A stretch of 64,000 bases of DNA from Lacunisphaera sp. (GCA_029945445.1 JAQSCO010000060.1:494361-558360); one strand, 5' to 3'; shown: positions 9,090 to 19,231, numbered from the stretch's first letter. Notes: generated from the letters alone by a model not told the origin. Translations and numbers: made by a program.

Positions 9090-9893
9090 CTATACCGGCA
9101 GCAAGCGTGCCAGCACCACGGTGATGTTGTCCGGACCGCCGGCGGCGTTGGCCGCCGCCACGAGGTTCGCCGCCGCGTCCGGCAACGCGCCGCGCAATTC
9201 CGCGAGCAGCCGCGGCTGGAGTCCGTCGCCCAACGGACCGTAGAGCCCGTCGCTGCACAGGGCAAAGGCATCGCCCGCGACCCAGTCCATCACCAGCACC
9301 TGCGGGTCGATCGGGGTGCCGTCGGCACCCATCGCCTGCTCGAGCAGCGAACGGAATTTCATCCGGGTGGCCGCCACGGCGGTGATTTCGCCCCGGCGCA
9401 ACATGCTGGCCCCGAGGCTGTGATCCTCGCTCAATTGCTCCAGCGTGCCGGCCCGGCTGCGGTAAATGCGGCTGTCGCCGATGTGCCCGAGCACGGCCCG
9501 GCCCCCGGGACGCAGCCAGAGGACGGACAGGGTGGCCCCCATGCCGTGCCATTCCTCGTTGCTGTCGGCGCGCCGCACCAGCGCCTCGTGCGTGGCGACG
9601 AAGGCCTCGTGCATCGCCTTGGCGGCATCGGGCTCGTCCCGCCGCGCGCTGAGCTCGGCGGTCAGGTGCTCGACGCAAAAACTGCTGGCGATCTCGCCGC
9701 CAAGGGCGCCGCCCATGCCGTCGCTCATGATCAACAGCGCACCCGTCCCGTCCAGCGCCACCGGCGCGGCGGCCAGCGGCTCCGGCTTGGCGCCCGGACG
9801 CAAGGCGCCCCACGAGTCCTCGTTGTTCTTCCGCCGCTGCCCGAGATCGGAAAGCGCAGCCCAGTCGAGGGAGAGTTTTCCGGCAAAATCCAT
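9090..9893 (-). CDS. PP2C-type Ser/Thr protein phosphatase
   Basis: 267 aa, a single PPM/PP2C domain. The metal-coordinating motifs are R-K-N-N-E-D-S near residue 21, S-D-G-M-G-G near 57, G-H-I-G-D-S-R-I-Y near 140, S-E-D-H-S-L, C-S-D-G-L-Y-G near 217 and G-G-P-D-N-I-T-V-V at the end. It is cytosolic, with no membrane segment. It begins 12 bases after the stop of a membrane kinase gene and so is probably cotranscribed with three kinases, which it would be expected to dephosphorylate, resetting the pathway. Confidence 0.93.
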   Translation of the reverse strand: MDFAGKLSLDWAALSDLGQRRKNNEDSWGALRPGAKPEPLAAAPVALDGTGALLIMSDGMGGALGGEIASSFCVEHLTAELSARRDEPDAAKAMHEAFVATHEALVRRADSNEEWHGMGATLSVLWLRPGGRAVLGHIGDSRIYRSRAGTLEQLSEDHSLGASMLRRGEITAVAATRMKFRSLLEQAMGADGTPIDPQVLVMDWVAGDAFALCSDGLYGPLGDGLQPRLLAELRGALPDAAANLVAAANAAGGPDNITVVLARLLPV

Positions 9894-9905
9894 GGTCGGG
9901 GCGGT

Positions 9906-12900
9906 TCAGATGAGCCGTTCCGGAATAACGAGCACATCGCCCTCCAACAGCACGGTGCTCGCGCCTTCCCTGGTCTCCAGATTGATGAGCCGATCCACCT
10001 TATCGCCGGACAGGCCAAGGCGGGTCAGTTTCACTTTCCGCTTGTCGGCAATTCTTGTCAGCCCGCCGGCCTGCTTGATGGCTTCCCCCACCAGCGTGCC
10101 CTGAGCGACGGTGAGATCCCCCGGCTGCGCCACTTCGCCCGTCACGTGGACGGTAATTTTTCCTGCTCGGGCCCGGGAAACTTCCGCGCGAAGCTCCTGC
10201 GATTGGTCCGCCAAGTTTGACAGCATGCCCCCCAATGCTGGCGGGCGGGACGACGCGTCCTGGCTGGCTGGCACCGGATTGTCATAGGGCACGGCGGAAA
10301 TTTCGATGGTCGACTCAAACGTCGCGGTTGTCTCCGAATTGGTCGCCACGGGCGCGACGGGCTTCACCGCGAGTAAACCAGCGCTTAAACCATATGCGAC
10401 CACAGTTCTCTTTTTCGCCCTCGCGTCAGTGCTCGCGTCAGTGCTCGTGAGCGAAGTCGAGCGGACCAGGCTGCGTCCGCTCCAATTCACCGCCGCATGG
10501 CTCACATAGCCGCCGGCGACCTCGACGCGCAGGCGCAGTGTGCCGCGAACGGAGCCCGAACTGGTCATGGTGGTGTCAGCGGGAATATTCCGGTTCGCCA
10601 GTGCGATGTCCCCTGCAAGATCGAAACTGTATTCCAAGTCCGCCCACGGCAACGCGGCATCGTGATCGAAGCTGACCACGCGACCCCGGATGGAGCCCTG
10701 CGGATTTTGAAACCGCAAGCCGGGCAGCAATGCCGGGACCGCGCGGAGCGGCACATCCCAGGTTGCCCCGGCATCCGCCTCCCCTCGTGGCCAGACATCC
10801 GCGCTCAGCCACATCGCGGCATAGCTGGGGGTGAGCACCAGTGGGGGTTGAGCGGGCTTCACGTAGCCACCATCCACAAATTGTCCCGACCATTCGTCGT
10901 TGTTCCCGCGTTGAAAGCTGACGCTGGTCTCCGGTTTGAGCTGATAGGGCTCCGGGATGCTCCCGGTCTGCTGTTCAATGTGGCTCAATGCTCTGTTCCA
11001 TTGGCCGTCATGACCCGGAGCCGACATCTCGTAGATGGTCACCGCTCCATACTCGTAGGACGTGGGGTTTGCCGTCGTCGTCGTGCCCCCCGTGCGGGTC
11101 TCGCCCCTGGCCTGATAGTTGGCTTGCTTCGTGACGCGCAGGCGGGCCGGACCCTTCGTGAAATCCGGCTTCAGCGGAAGATCCGGCCGCAGCACGGCCT
11201 CCCAGGTTTGCGGATGATCGGCGTCCGGGATGGTGAGGGTGCGCTTTTCGGGGCGGTAGCCGGCCAGCCTCACCACCAGGTCGATGGGTTGGTCGAAGCC
11301 CAGATCACCCAGCGTGAACGGCGTCTGGCCAATGGGCACCACGCCCCGAAAGACCGTGGCCCCGGCCGGGGTGGAATGGACCGTGAATTGCCCGCCGCGC
11401 ACATCGGCGTCGAGGGCAACCGCCGCGCCGCGCCGGATTGTGATTTTCTCGATCACTGCCCGGCCGGCCCCGGACCGGGCCGACCTCACCTGCACTTCGT
11501 AGCGCCCGGTGGGCAGCAGCAGATCGTCTCCGGGGAGCCCGCCCCTGCGCACCGGCTGGGCGCTCTTTTCACCGAGATCGTTGAGCGAAAAAATCTCGTA
11601 GGCCGCCTCCGCCGGGGTGGTCGCGATCTTCAGCGTCCCGGTTGAGCGCACCAGCGGCAGGGTCCATTCGGTCTGGCCTTTTTCCGTGACCACGATGATT
11701 TGCTCGAGGTCGTCATAACCCGCCAGCCGGGCCACCAGCTTGTGCTCGCCGAGCGGCAGCGGCAGGCCGGCCACCGGTGACAGACCCCGCGTCAGGCCAT
11801 CCAGGAGGATTTCCGCGCCCGCCGGATTGGTCCGCAGTGACATGGACACGCGCAGGCCCGCCAGCCGGGCGAGCTCCGCCTGCCGCTCCGCCTCCGTCTT
11901 GCGGGCGGCCTCCGCGGTGCGCTCCTGCTCCGCCTTCAGGTCTGCGGCGCGCTGCCGCACGGTCGCCAACCGGGCCGACTGCTCATTCGCGAGGCGCTGC
12001 TGCTCCGGCGCGTAAAGGCCGAAGTAATAGCCGAGGCCCGCGAGCAGCAGCACGGCACAAGCGATGATCGCATAAACCATCCCCTTGGATTTCCTGGCCG
12101 CGGGCGTCACCGGCGCGGCGGACTTCGGCTTGGGCTTCGGAGCCGCCGGCGAAACGGAGAACGGGGTGTTGGTCTCCGCGCCGCTCAAGCCGAGCGCCCG
12201 GGCGACGTCGCGGGCCCGCGTGGGGCGGTCCCCGGCGTTCTTGGCCAGGCAGGCGGCGACCGTCTGCTCCCACTCGGCCGGGACGGAAGTGGCGGCGGTT
12301 TCAACCTCCTCCGGATTCAACTCGCGCCGCCGCTCCCTCATGGGCGGCGGCGTCTTGGCCTGCACCTGCGCGAGAATGTTGCCGGAATGGAATGGGGGCT
12401 TGCTCGTCAGCAGGTCATAAAGCGTGGCGCCGAGCGCGTAGATGTCGTCGGTCACCGCCGGCCTTTCGCCCATCATCTGCTGCGGCGACATGTAGACAGG
12501 CGTGCCGCTGCTGCCGGCTTTCGCGCTGACGCGCGAGACGGAGTCGCTCACACTGGCCGCGATGCCGAAGTCGGCGATCTTCAGGTTGCCGCGGGCATCG
12601 ATCATGAGGTTGGCGGGCTTGAGGTCGCGGTGGACGACCTGCGCCTGGCTGTGCGCGTAGTCGAGCGCCTCGCACAGCTGCCCCACCCACTTGGCGATCT
12701 GCTCCGGATTGTAGTGCTGGTCGGGCTGGTCGGTCTTGAGGGCCGCGAGGGTGTCGCCGGCCACGTATTCCATCGAGATGGCCGCCGCCCGGCCGTCCTG
12801 CACGAAATCGTAGATGCGCACGATGTGGGGGTGCGTCAGCTCGAGGCTGCGGCGCGTCTCGCGCTTCAGCTCGAGGACGGACTGCTTGTCCATCGCCACG

Positions 12901-13070
12901 ACCTCGGGCAGGAACTTCATCGCGACCTCGCGCTCCAGCTCCTCATCGTGGGCCAGCCAGACGACCCCCATGCCGCCGCGGCCGAGGATTTTCTTCAGCG
13001 TGTAGCGGCTGAAAACCTTCTGCCCGGCGGAGAAGCCCTTGAGCGTGGAGCCTAGATCAAGATCGTCCAT
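9906..13070 (-). CDS. Membrane Ser/Thr kinase with PEGA repeats and C-terminal SLBB domain (kinase 1)
   Basis: 1054 aa. Kinase domain about 23-290: G-R-G-G-M-G at 30-35, catalytic Lys52, H-R-D-L-K-P-A-N with Asp149, DFG at 167-169, and an activation segment reading V-Y-M-S-P-Q-Q. A Pro/Lys linker precedes one membrane helix at about 330-352, then a short coiled coil, then PEGA-type beta repeats at about 408-475 and 556-622. The last 90 residues (V-H-V-T-G-E-V-A-Q-P-G-D, then A-I-K-Q-A-G-G-L) are an SLBB beta-grasp domain, as found in polysaccharide export proteins. The kinase faces the cytoplasm and the rest the periplasm. It is followed by the PP2C gene. Confidence 0.92.
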   Translation of the reverse strand: MDDLDLGSTLKGFSAGQKVFSRYTLKKILGRGGMGVVWLAHDEELEREVAMKFLPEVVAMDKQSVLELKRETRRSLELTHPHIVRIYDFVQDGRAAAISMEYVAGDTLAALKTDQPDQHYNPEQIAKWVGQLCEALDYAHSQAQVVHRDLKPANLMIDARGNLKIADFGIAASVSDSVSRVSAKAGSSGTPVYMSPQQMMGERPAVTDDIYALGATLYDLLTSKPPFHSGNILAQVQAKTPPPMRERRRELNPEEVETAATSVPAEWEQTVAACLAKNAGDRPTRARDVARALGLSGAETNTPFSVSPAAPKPKPKSAAPVTPAARKSKGMVYAIIACAVLLLAGLGYYFGLYAPEQQRLANEQSARLATVRQRAADLKAEQERTAEAARKTEAERQAELARLAGLRVSMSLRTNPAGAEILLDGLTRGLSPVAGLPLPLGEHKLVARLAGYDDLEQIIVVTEKGQTEWTLPLVRSTGTLKIATTPAEAAYEIFSLNDLGEKSAQPVRRGGLPGDDLLLPTGRYEVQVRSARSGAGRAVIEKITIRRGAAVALDADVRGGQFTVHSTPAGATVFRGVVPIGQTPFTLGDLGFDQPIDLVVRLAGYRPEKRTLTIPDADHPQTWEAVLRPDLPLKPDFTKGPARLRVTKQANYQARGETRTGGTTTTANPTSYEYGAVTIYEMSAPGHDGQWNRALSHIEQQTGSIPEPYQLKPETSVSFQRGNNDEWSGQFVDGGYVKPAQPPLVLTPSYAAMWLSADVWPRGEADAGATWDVPLRAVPALLPGLRFQNPQGSIRGRVVSFDHDAALPWADLEYSFDLAGDIALANRNIPADTTMTSSGSVRGTLRLRVEVAGGYVSHAAVNWSGRSLVRSTSLTSTDASTDARAKKRTVVAYGLSAGLLAVKPVAPVATNSETTATFESTIEISAVPYDNPVPASQDASSRPPALGGMLSNLADQSQELRAEVSRARAGKITVHVTGEVAQPGDLTVAQGTLVGEAIKQAGGLTRIADKRKVKLTRLGLSGDKVDRLINLETREGASTVLLEGDVLVIPERLI

Positions 13071-13074
13071 TGCG

Positions 13075-14697
13075 TCAGTTCAGCTTAAAAGTGAAAGTTT
13101 GCATGGTGCGAACGCCCACTGCGGCACCATTCTTGATTCCGGGCCTGAATTTCCATTTCTGCAATGCCGTCCTTGCGGCCTGGTCGAACGCGTCGTTGGT
13201 TGAACTCCGTGTCTGCACATTCTCCAACTCTCCATTGGCATTGATTGTGAAATCCAACAGCACCTGACCCTCGATATCCGCCCGCTGCATGGCCGCGGGA
13301 TACAAGGGTTCGACTCGTTGCAGGACGGAAAACTTCTGGTCCAAGTCGCCCACGGAGTAGACTCGGGGCAACAACTGTTCCGACTGCCTACCGGCCGTAT
13401 TTTCAACCGTGGCCTCGGACTCCTTCTGCTGGGCCGCCACCCGGTCTTCTGGATCCTGCTTCGCCTTATTCTCTCGTTCGCGTCGCGCTTGACTCTCCGT
13501 CAATCGCTTTTGCTCGGCCAGCTTGGCCGCTTCCACCGCCTTGCTTTGCTCATCCGCGATCCGCCGCTCCTCCGCCAGGCGGGTCGCCTCCTTCTGCCGG
13601 GCCTGCTCCAACGCGAGACGCTCCTGCTCCGGCGCATACGAGCCGAAATACCAGCCGAGCCCGGCAAGCAACAGGACGCCGGCGGCCATGGCGGCATAGA
13701 GCGGGGTTTTAGAGGTGGAGCGCGCTGACCCCAGCGCGTTGGCTTGCGCCGCGGAAATCGTCTTGGGGTCAAGCCGCTCCACCCCGGCCGGACTTGGGCG
13801 CTGGGTGCTGGGGCCGGCACTGGCCAGTCCCAGCCGCTCCGCGACCTCGGCCGCGCTCTGCGGCCGGTCCTGCGGCTCCTTGGCCAGCAGCGCCATGACG
13901 GTTTTTTCCCACACCGCCGGCACCGGCGGCAGGCCGGCCTTGGCCCGGCGCTCGTTGAGCGGCAGCGGCGGCTCGTTCAACACCTGGTGCATCAGGGCCG
14001 CGGGCTGCGGCGACTTGAACGGCGGCTGGCCCGCGAGCAACTCATAGAGCGTGGCGCCCACCGCGTAGAGATCGTCACTGGCCGTGGGATCCACGCCGCG
14101 CCACTGCTGCGGGCTCATGTAAACGGGAGAACCGGACGTCGCGGCGCGGTTCGACACCCGGGACACCGACTCGGACAGCGAGGCGGCGATGCCGAAATCC
14201 ATCACCTTCAGCCGGCCGGAACTGTCGACCATGAGGTTCGCGGGCTTCAGGTCGCGGTGCACCACCCGGGCATCGTCATGGGCATAGGTGAGCGCCGCAC
14301 AGAGCTGGCGGACCAGGGGCGTCAGTTTCTCGACGGAAAAAACCTCGCCCGGCTGCTCGTGGCGGAGGGAGGCCAGCGTGGCCCCGTCAATCAGCTCCAT
14401 GCTGATGCCGCCCAGCCCGCCGCCGGCGACAAAATCGTAGATGCGGAGAATGTTCGGGTGGCCGAGCTGCTGGCTGCGTGCCGTCTCCCGCTTCAAGTCC
14501 CGGATGGCGGAGGGATCATTGGCCACCATTTCGGGCAGCATCTTGATGGCGATGTCGCGCTCCATCTCCTCGTCGCGGACGCGCCACACGACGCCCATGC
14601 CGCCCCGGCCAAGGATCTTGCCGAGCTTATAGCGCCCGAAGACTTTCTGGCCGGGCACAAAGCCGCGGATCGTGGAACCGAGGTCGAGGTCTTCCAT
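13075..14697 (-). CDS. Membrane Ser/Thr kinase with TonB-type C-terminal domain (kinase 2)
   Basis: 540 aa. Kinase domain 23-290 (G-R-G-G-M-G 30-35, I-K at 51-52, HRDLKPAN 147-154, DFG 167-169). Membrane helix about 333-353; charged coiled coil about 358-430. The C-terminal 85 residues (V-E-P-L-Y-P-A-A-M, then G-Q-V-L-L-D-F-T-I-N-A-N-G and A-L-Q-K-W-K-F-R-P) form a TonB C-terminal domain, normally periplasmic and used to contact outer-membrane proteins. The juxtamembrane linker is encoded by a palindromic repeat (13714-13783). Four bases separate it from kinase 1. Confidence 0.92.
   Translation of the reverse strand: MEDLDLGSTIRGFVPGQKVFGRYKLGKILGRGGMGVVWRVRDEEMERDIAIKMLPEMVANDPSAIRDLKRETARSQQLGHPNILRIYDFVAGGGLGGISMELIDGATLASLRHEQPGEVFSVEKLTPLVRQLCAALTYAHDDARVVHRDLKPANLMVDSSGRLKVMDFGIAASLSESVSRVSNRAATSGSPVYMSPQQWRGVDPTASDDLYAVGATLYELLAGQPPFKSPQPAALMHQVLNEPPLPLNERRAKAGLPPVPAVWEKTVMALLAKEPQDRPQSAAEVAERLGLASAGPSTQRPSPAGVERLDPKTISAAQANALGSARSTSKTPLYAAMAAGVLLLAGLGWYFGSYAPEQERLALEQARQKEATRLAEERRIADEQSKAVEAAKLAEQKRLTESQARRERENKAKQDPEDRVAAQQKESEATVENTAGRQSEQLLPRVYSVGDLDQKFSVLQRVEPLYPAAMQRADIEGQVLLDFTINANGELENVQTRSSTNDAFDQAARTALQKWKFRPGIKNGAAVGVRTMQTFTFKLN
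13714..13783. repeat. Palindromic repeat embedded in frame in kinase 2
   Basis: Inverted arms 13714-13734 and 13763-13783 match at 18 of 21 positions (GGTGGAGCG ... CGCTCCACC ends). The element encodes part of the linker between kinase domain and membrane helix (V-E-R-L-D-P-K ... N-A-L-G-S-A-R-S-T). A related palindrome sits at the same protein position in kinase 8. Confidence 0.75.
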
Positions 14698-14752
14698 GTT
14701 CAGGAATGGGGTTCAGGGCGTGAGGTTGGGAACATGCGGTCGGCGGGAGTGC

Positions 14753-17635
14753 TCACTTCTCCCAGGTCAGGCCCCGGGTCGTGAGTTCCTTCTGCGAGTC
14801 GGCGTTGCCGAGTTTGGCCGAGCGTTTCCAGAAATTCACCGCCTCCGCGTCATCCTTCGTTACTCCGCGGCCGTAGGCATAGGCCCAGCCGAGGTTGTGG
14901 ATGGCCAGGGGAAAATCCGCCGCGGCCGCCTTTCGCCACCAGAGCAACGCCTCGGTGTCATTCTGCGCCACCCCCTTGCCGCTGGAGTAGGCGTTGCCAA
15001 TGCTGACCTGGGCTGACGGGTTGCCCATGTCTGCCGCCCGGCGATACCACTCCAGCGCCGCGGCATCATCCGACGTCACGCCACGACCGTTCCGATAGGC
15101 CCACCCGAGATTGTAGATGGCGTCAGGGTTGCCCATGTCCGCCGCTTTCCGCCACCAGGCTATCGCCGCAGCATCATCCTTCGTCACGCCAAGGCCGTTG
15201 GCGTAGAAAAAGCCGAGCGAAACGAGGGCGTAACTGTTGCCCAGGTCGGCCGCCTCGTGCTCCCATTTCAGCGCCGCGGCCTCGTCCTTGGGCACGCCTT
15301 TGCCGTTGGCGTAGGCCTGCCCCAGCGACCGCATCGCCCCGGCATCACCGGCCTCGGTTCCTTTCTGCAACCAACCGACTGCCGCGGCCTCGTCCTTGGG
15401 CACGCCGCGCCCTTCGCTGTAGGCATAGGCCAGGGTTCTCAGCGCGGACTTGTTGCCGGCCTCGACCGCGGCGCGAATCCACTTCAGCCCCTCGGCCGGA
15501 TTCAAACCGGTCCGTCCGCCGAAATAATGCACCGCGAGAACCTGCATTGCCACGCCATCCCCCTGCTCCGCCGCCTGGGTCATCGCCCGCACCGCGGCTT
15601 CCACCTTCGGTTCGGGGATCGGCTCGCCCGCCCACCCCAAGCTCAGCCTTTGGTGCCAGTCCAGCACCGCCACCGGATCACCGGCCCGCACTCCTTCCAT
15701 CAGCCAGCGTACCGGATCCCCGGACGCCTTGACGCCAATGCCGGATTTCGCCGCCAGCAAAGCCAACCGGCCGGGCGCCGAGGCGGAACCGGCGGCGGCG
15801 GCGCGCTGATACCATTTCAAGGCCTCGGGATAATTCACCTTCCCACTCAGCCCAAAGAGGTGGTGGTCACCCGTCCGGATCTGCGCCTCCAGCCAGCCCG
15901 TCTCCGCCGCGGCGGTCAGCTCCGACGTCGACGCATGGAAGAGCCAGTTCGCCGGACGGTTGGCGTCCGCATAGCTTTCCTCGACCGTCTCCGCGCCGCC
16001 GCGCGCCACGGAAATCTTCCGGGTCCGATCGCTCCAACCAGCGCGTTTGAAAACCAATGCATACCTGCCGGTCGGCAGCGTCAGGGTCTGCGGCGGCCGG
16101 ATCCGCTGGGCGGCGCCGTCCTTGTCTTCGGGCGTGATGTCCACGTTTACCCCGGCGGCACCGGTGGCGATCTGCAACTTTCCGGTGGAGCGCACGAGGT
16201 GCGCATAGACCTCGGCAAATTCGTTTTCCTTCACCTCGACCTCGCCACTCCAATCGTCATAGCCCGGCAGCCGGGCCTTTACGGGATATTTTCCGAGCCG
16301 CACCTCCTTCAATGTCAGGGGCGCGGAGCCATGTTCCAGGGCCCCCACCGTGACTTCCGCGTCGGCCGGCTCCGCGCGAACAATAATGCCGCCGCGGGCG
16401 GCCAGCAGGCGCTCGGCGGCCACGCGTGCCTGCTCGGCCCGGACCTTTGACTCCGCGGCAACTTGCTCCTGGGTCGTGCGGAGCTTCGTGGCCTCAACCT
16501 CCAAGCGCTGCTTCTCCGCCGCGTCGGCGGATATCTTTTGCTGCAGTTCCAGCCGGGCGACCTCCGTGAGGCGCTTTTGCTCGGGCGCATAGGAACCGAA
16601 ATACCAGCCGGCCGCCGCGAGGCCGGCGATGGCCGTGGCCAGCCCCAGATAGAGCGCCGTCCGCGATTTGACCGGCGCCGCGACCGGGGCAATCGTTCGC
16701 GCCGCCGTCGCGGGGTTTGAGCCGGAACTTTTGCTGGCAAAGGGGGCGGTGCTCGGGCCCGAACCAGAGCCAAGCCGGTGCACAACTTCGCGGGCGGACT
16801 GCGGGCGGTCCTTCGCCTCCTTCGCCAGGCAGTCCGCAATGGTCTGTTCCCATTCCGCCGGCACGGGTTCGCCGCTGATCCCGAATTCCGCGCGGCGTGC
16901 GTTCAACCGCGGGGCCTCCTTGCCCTGCACCTGCGCGAGGATGTTGCCCGAGAAAAATGGCGGCTTGCCGCTCAGCAGGTCGTAGAGCGTCGCCCCGACC
17001 GAATAGATGTCGTCGGTCACGGCGGGCTTGTCGCCCATCATCTGCTGCGGTGACATGTAGACGGGCGTGCCGCTGCTGCCGGCCTGGACGCTGACGCGCG
17101 ACACGGAGTCGCTCACGCTGGCGGCGATGCCAAAGTCGGCGATCTTCAGGTCGCCGCGGGCGTCCACCATGAGGTTGGCGGGCTTGAGGTCGCGGTGGAC
17201 GATCTGCGCCTTGTGGTGCGCATAATCGAGGGCCGAGCAAAGCTGCCGCACCCACTCCTGCAGGCGGCCGGGCGCAAACACGTGGTCGGGCTGCTCGAGG
17301 ACGAGCTTCGCCAGCGAGTCCCCCGCGACGTATTCCATGGCGATGGCCGCCGTCTGGTTGTCGTCGATGAAATCGTGGATGCGGACGATGTGCGGATGCG
17401 TCAGCTCGAGCGCCCGGCGGGTTTCCCGCTTCAGGTCCAGCACGGCGCGGGCATCGAGGGCCACGACCTCGGGCAGGAACTTGAGCGCGATCTCGCGCTC
17501 GAGCTTCTCGTCGCGGGCCAGCCACACGACGCCCATGCCGCCCCGGCCGAGGATTTTCTTCAGCGTATAGCGGCCGAAAACCTTCTGCCCGGCGGCAAAA
17601 CCTTTGACGGTGGAACCTAGATCGAGGTCGTCCAT
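14753..17635 (-). CDS. Membrane Ser/Thr kinase with PEGA and Sel1 repeats (kinase 3)
   Basis: 960 aa. Kinase domain 23-290 with G-R-G-G-M-G, HRDLKPAN and DFG intact. Membrane helix about 334-352 (L-G-L-A-T-A-I-A-G-L-A-A-A), coiled coil to about 430, one PEGA repeat about 433-500. From about residue 610 to the end there are roughly seven or eight Sel1-like repeats (pattern A-x-x-W-x-x-x-A-A-D-x-G-N-x-x-A ... G-x-G-V-x-x-D). Sel1/TPR-like arrays usually bind proteins, so this kinase may sense or scaffold a periplasmic partner. It lies 24 bases after the SPFH gene. Confidence 0.92.
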   Translation of the reverse strand: MDDLDLGSTVKGFAAGQKVFGRYTLKKILGRGGMGVVWLARDEKLEREIALKFLPEVVALDARAVLDLKRETRRALELTHPHIVRIHDFIDDNQTAAIAMEYVAGDSLAKLVLEQPDHVFAPGRLQEWVRQLCSALDYAHHKAQIVHRDLKPANLMVDARGDLKIADFGIAASVSDSVSRVSVQAGSSGTPVYMSPQQMMGDKPAVTDDIYSVGATLYDLLSGKPPFFSGNILAQVQGKEAPRLNARRAEFGISGEPVPAEWEQTIADCLAKEAKDRPQSAREVVHRLGSGSGPSTAPFASKSSGSNPATAARTIAPVAAPVKSRTALYLGLATAIAGLAAAGWYFGSYAPEQKRLTEVARLELQQKISADAAEKQRLEVEATKLRTTQEQVAAESKVRAEQARVAAERLLAARGGIIVRAEPADAEVTVGALEHGSAPLTLKEVRLGKYPVKARLPGYDDWSGEVEVKENEFAEVYAHLVRSTGKLQIATGAAGVNVDITPEDKDGAAQRIRPPQTLTLPTGRYALVFKRAGWSDRTRKISVARGGAETVEESYADANRPANWLFHASTSELTAAAETGWLEAQIRTGDHHLFGLSGKVNYPEALKWYQRAAAAGSASAPGRLALLAAKSGIGVKASGDPVRWLMEGVRAGDPVAVLDWHQRLSLGWAGEPIPEPKVEAAVRAMTQAAEQGDGVAMQVLAVHYFGGRTGLNPAEGLKWIRAAVEAGNKSALRTLAYAYSEGRGVPKDEAAAVGWLQKGTEAGDAGAMRSLGQAYANGKGVPKDEAAALKWEHEAADLGNSYALVSLGFFYANGLGVTKDDAAAIAWWRKAADMGNPDAIYNLGWAYRNGRGVTSDDAAALEWYRRAADMGNPSAQVSIGNAYSSGKGVAQNDTEALLWWRKAAAADFPLAIHNLGWAYAYGRGVTKDDAEAVNFWKRSAKLGNADSQKELTTRGLTWEK

Positions 17636-17659
17636 GTCCGAAGGGCCGGGGGCGGACGG

Positions 17660-19216
17660 CTATTCCTTGGAGGCGGTGCCGTCGGGCTGGCCCTTGGTGT
17701 ATTTGGCCCGCATCGCCTCCGCGATCGCGGGGGCGATCTCCGGGGATTTCTCGGCGACCATGGCCATCGCCTGCTCGACGGAAAGTCCCTTGCGCATCTC
17801 GAGCTCGGCCAGCTTCAGCACGCGGTCGGCCTGCTCGCCGCCCAAGGTGGCGAGGAGGGCCTGCAGGGAGGCGTTGCCGCGGAGCTTCAGCCGCTCGGCC
17901 TCGAGGTGAAGGTCCTGGGCGTCCTCCTGCTTGCGGCCTTCGAGCTTGGCCTGCTTGACGAGCTTGAGGGCCTCGATCCCCTGCCGGGCAATCTCGAGGT
18001 CGGTCTTGGACTGCTCAACCTGCTGGCCCTGCGCGGCGCGAAAGCGCTCGTGCTGCTGCCGCATGTCCTCGGCGAACTCCGCCCGGCGCAGCTCGATGCT
18101 GTTCATGGCGTCGGCGATCTCCGACTGGTGGCGGAGCTTCTGCTCGTCGAGCCGGTTGACGATCTCCGCGCGCCGGGACTCGTAGTCGAGCCGCAGGCCC
18201 TCGAGCGTCGTCTTCTGCTGCAGGGCTTGGGCGAACTGCTTGTGGTCCTCCTCGCGCGCGACGACGTTGAGCCCCATCTCGTGCGTAATGCGGTCGAGGC
18301 TGTCCTTGAGCTGCTGCTCGTCCCGGTAGGCGTCGATCTTGCCCTCGCGCACGGCGTCCTGCAGCCGGCGGTTGGCCTCGAGTTCGCGGGTGAGCCGGTC
18401 GATGTCGCCGAATTTCTTGCGCAGGTCGTCGACGGCGGGGCCGCCGAATTCCGCGAGCCGCACGCCTTCCAGCGCGAGGCCGAAGGGCGCGAGCGCGGCC
18501 TGCAGGCGGCTGGTCAGGTCGCTCTCGATCAGTTCGCGCGCGCTGGCCGCCGAGAGGACGGCGTCGAGCGAATGCTCCTGCGCCGCGGCCTGCATGGCCG
18601 TGCGGACGTCGCCCTGGAACCGCGTGGTCAGGTCGCTGGTGCGGAAATCACTCGCGCCGGCGAGCATGCGCTCGGCGAAAAGCTTGGGGTCGCGCACCTG
18701 GAACAGGAGCCGCAGCCGGGCGTCGACCGCCACCTGGTTCTTGAGGCGGATGTCCTCGAGCATGAAGTCCACCTCGGCGGCGCGGGTGTCGATCAGGATG
18801 GCGTGCGCCTCCTTGCCCTTGTCGAAGCCGAGCAGGCGCGACACGAAGTTGTCGAAGGTGTGGTAGCCGGGCTCGAGCAGGCCGTTGAACTTGCCGTTCT
18901 GGAAGACGAGGCCGACGGTGCCCTCGTCGACCTGCAGGCCGCGGTGGAGCGTGGCGGCGGGGGTCTTGACCTCGACGCGCACGGCGAACTCGTCGGCCGA
19001 GCGGTGCCAGCGGTCGCCGTAGAATTGCTTCTTCTTGCTTGGATCCTGCTCGGTGCCGCACTTCCAGCAGAACTTGGATTCGGCGCCGACCGCGGAGCCG
19101 CACTTGTGGCAGCTGCTCCAGGAATTGGCCGTGGGGCAGCCGCAGGCGTTGCAGTATTCGGCGTCCTTCGAGACGGCCTTGCTGCAGTTCGGGCAGCGTT
19201 GGTTGTAGAAGCCCAT
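17660..19216 (-). CDS. Zinc-ribbon SPFH/band-7 protein
   Basis: 518 aa. The N-terminus has paired zinc ribbons: C-P-N-C ... C-N-A-C and C-H-K-C ... C-W-K-C within the first 55 residues. A SPFH/prohibitin-like region follows (V-D-E-G-T-V-G-L-V-F-Q-N-G-K ... L-E-P-G-Y-H-T-F, about 95-300), then a long charged coiled coil (about 300-430). No N-terminal signal peptide or membrane helix is visible, unlike flotillins. SPFH proteins oligomerise at membranes as scaffolds. It lies in the middle of the kinase operon, so it may organise these kinases at the membrane (inference). Confidence 0.85.
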   Translation of the reverse strand: MGFYNQRCPNCSKAVSKDAEYCNACGCPTANSWSSCHKCGSAVGAESKFCWKCGTEQDPSKKKQFYGDRWHRSADEFAVRVEVKTPAATLHRGLQVDEGTVGLVFQNGKFNGLLEPGYHTFDNFVSRLLGFDKGKEAHAILIDTRAAEVDFMLEDIRLKNQVAVDARLRLLFQVRDPKLFAERMLAGASDFRTSDLTTRFQGDVRTAMQAAAQEHSLDAVLSAASARELIESDLTSRLQAALAPFGLALEGVRLAEFGGPAVDDLRKKFGDIDRLTRELEANRRLQDAVREGKIDAYRDEQQLKDSLDRITHEMGLNVVAREEDHKQFAQALQQKTTLEGLRLDYESRRAEIVNRLDEQKLRHQSEIADAMNSIELRRAEFAEDMRQQHERFRAAQGQQVEQSKTDLEIARQGIEALKLVKQAKLEGRKQEDAQDLHLEAERLKLRGNASLQALLATLGGEQADRVLKLAELEMRKGLSVEQAMAMVAEKSPEIAPAIAEAMRAKYTKGQPDGTASKE

Positions 19217-19231
19217 GGTGATTGTCTCCGG

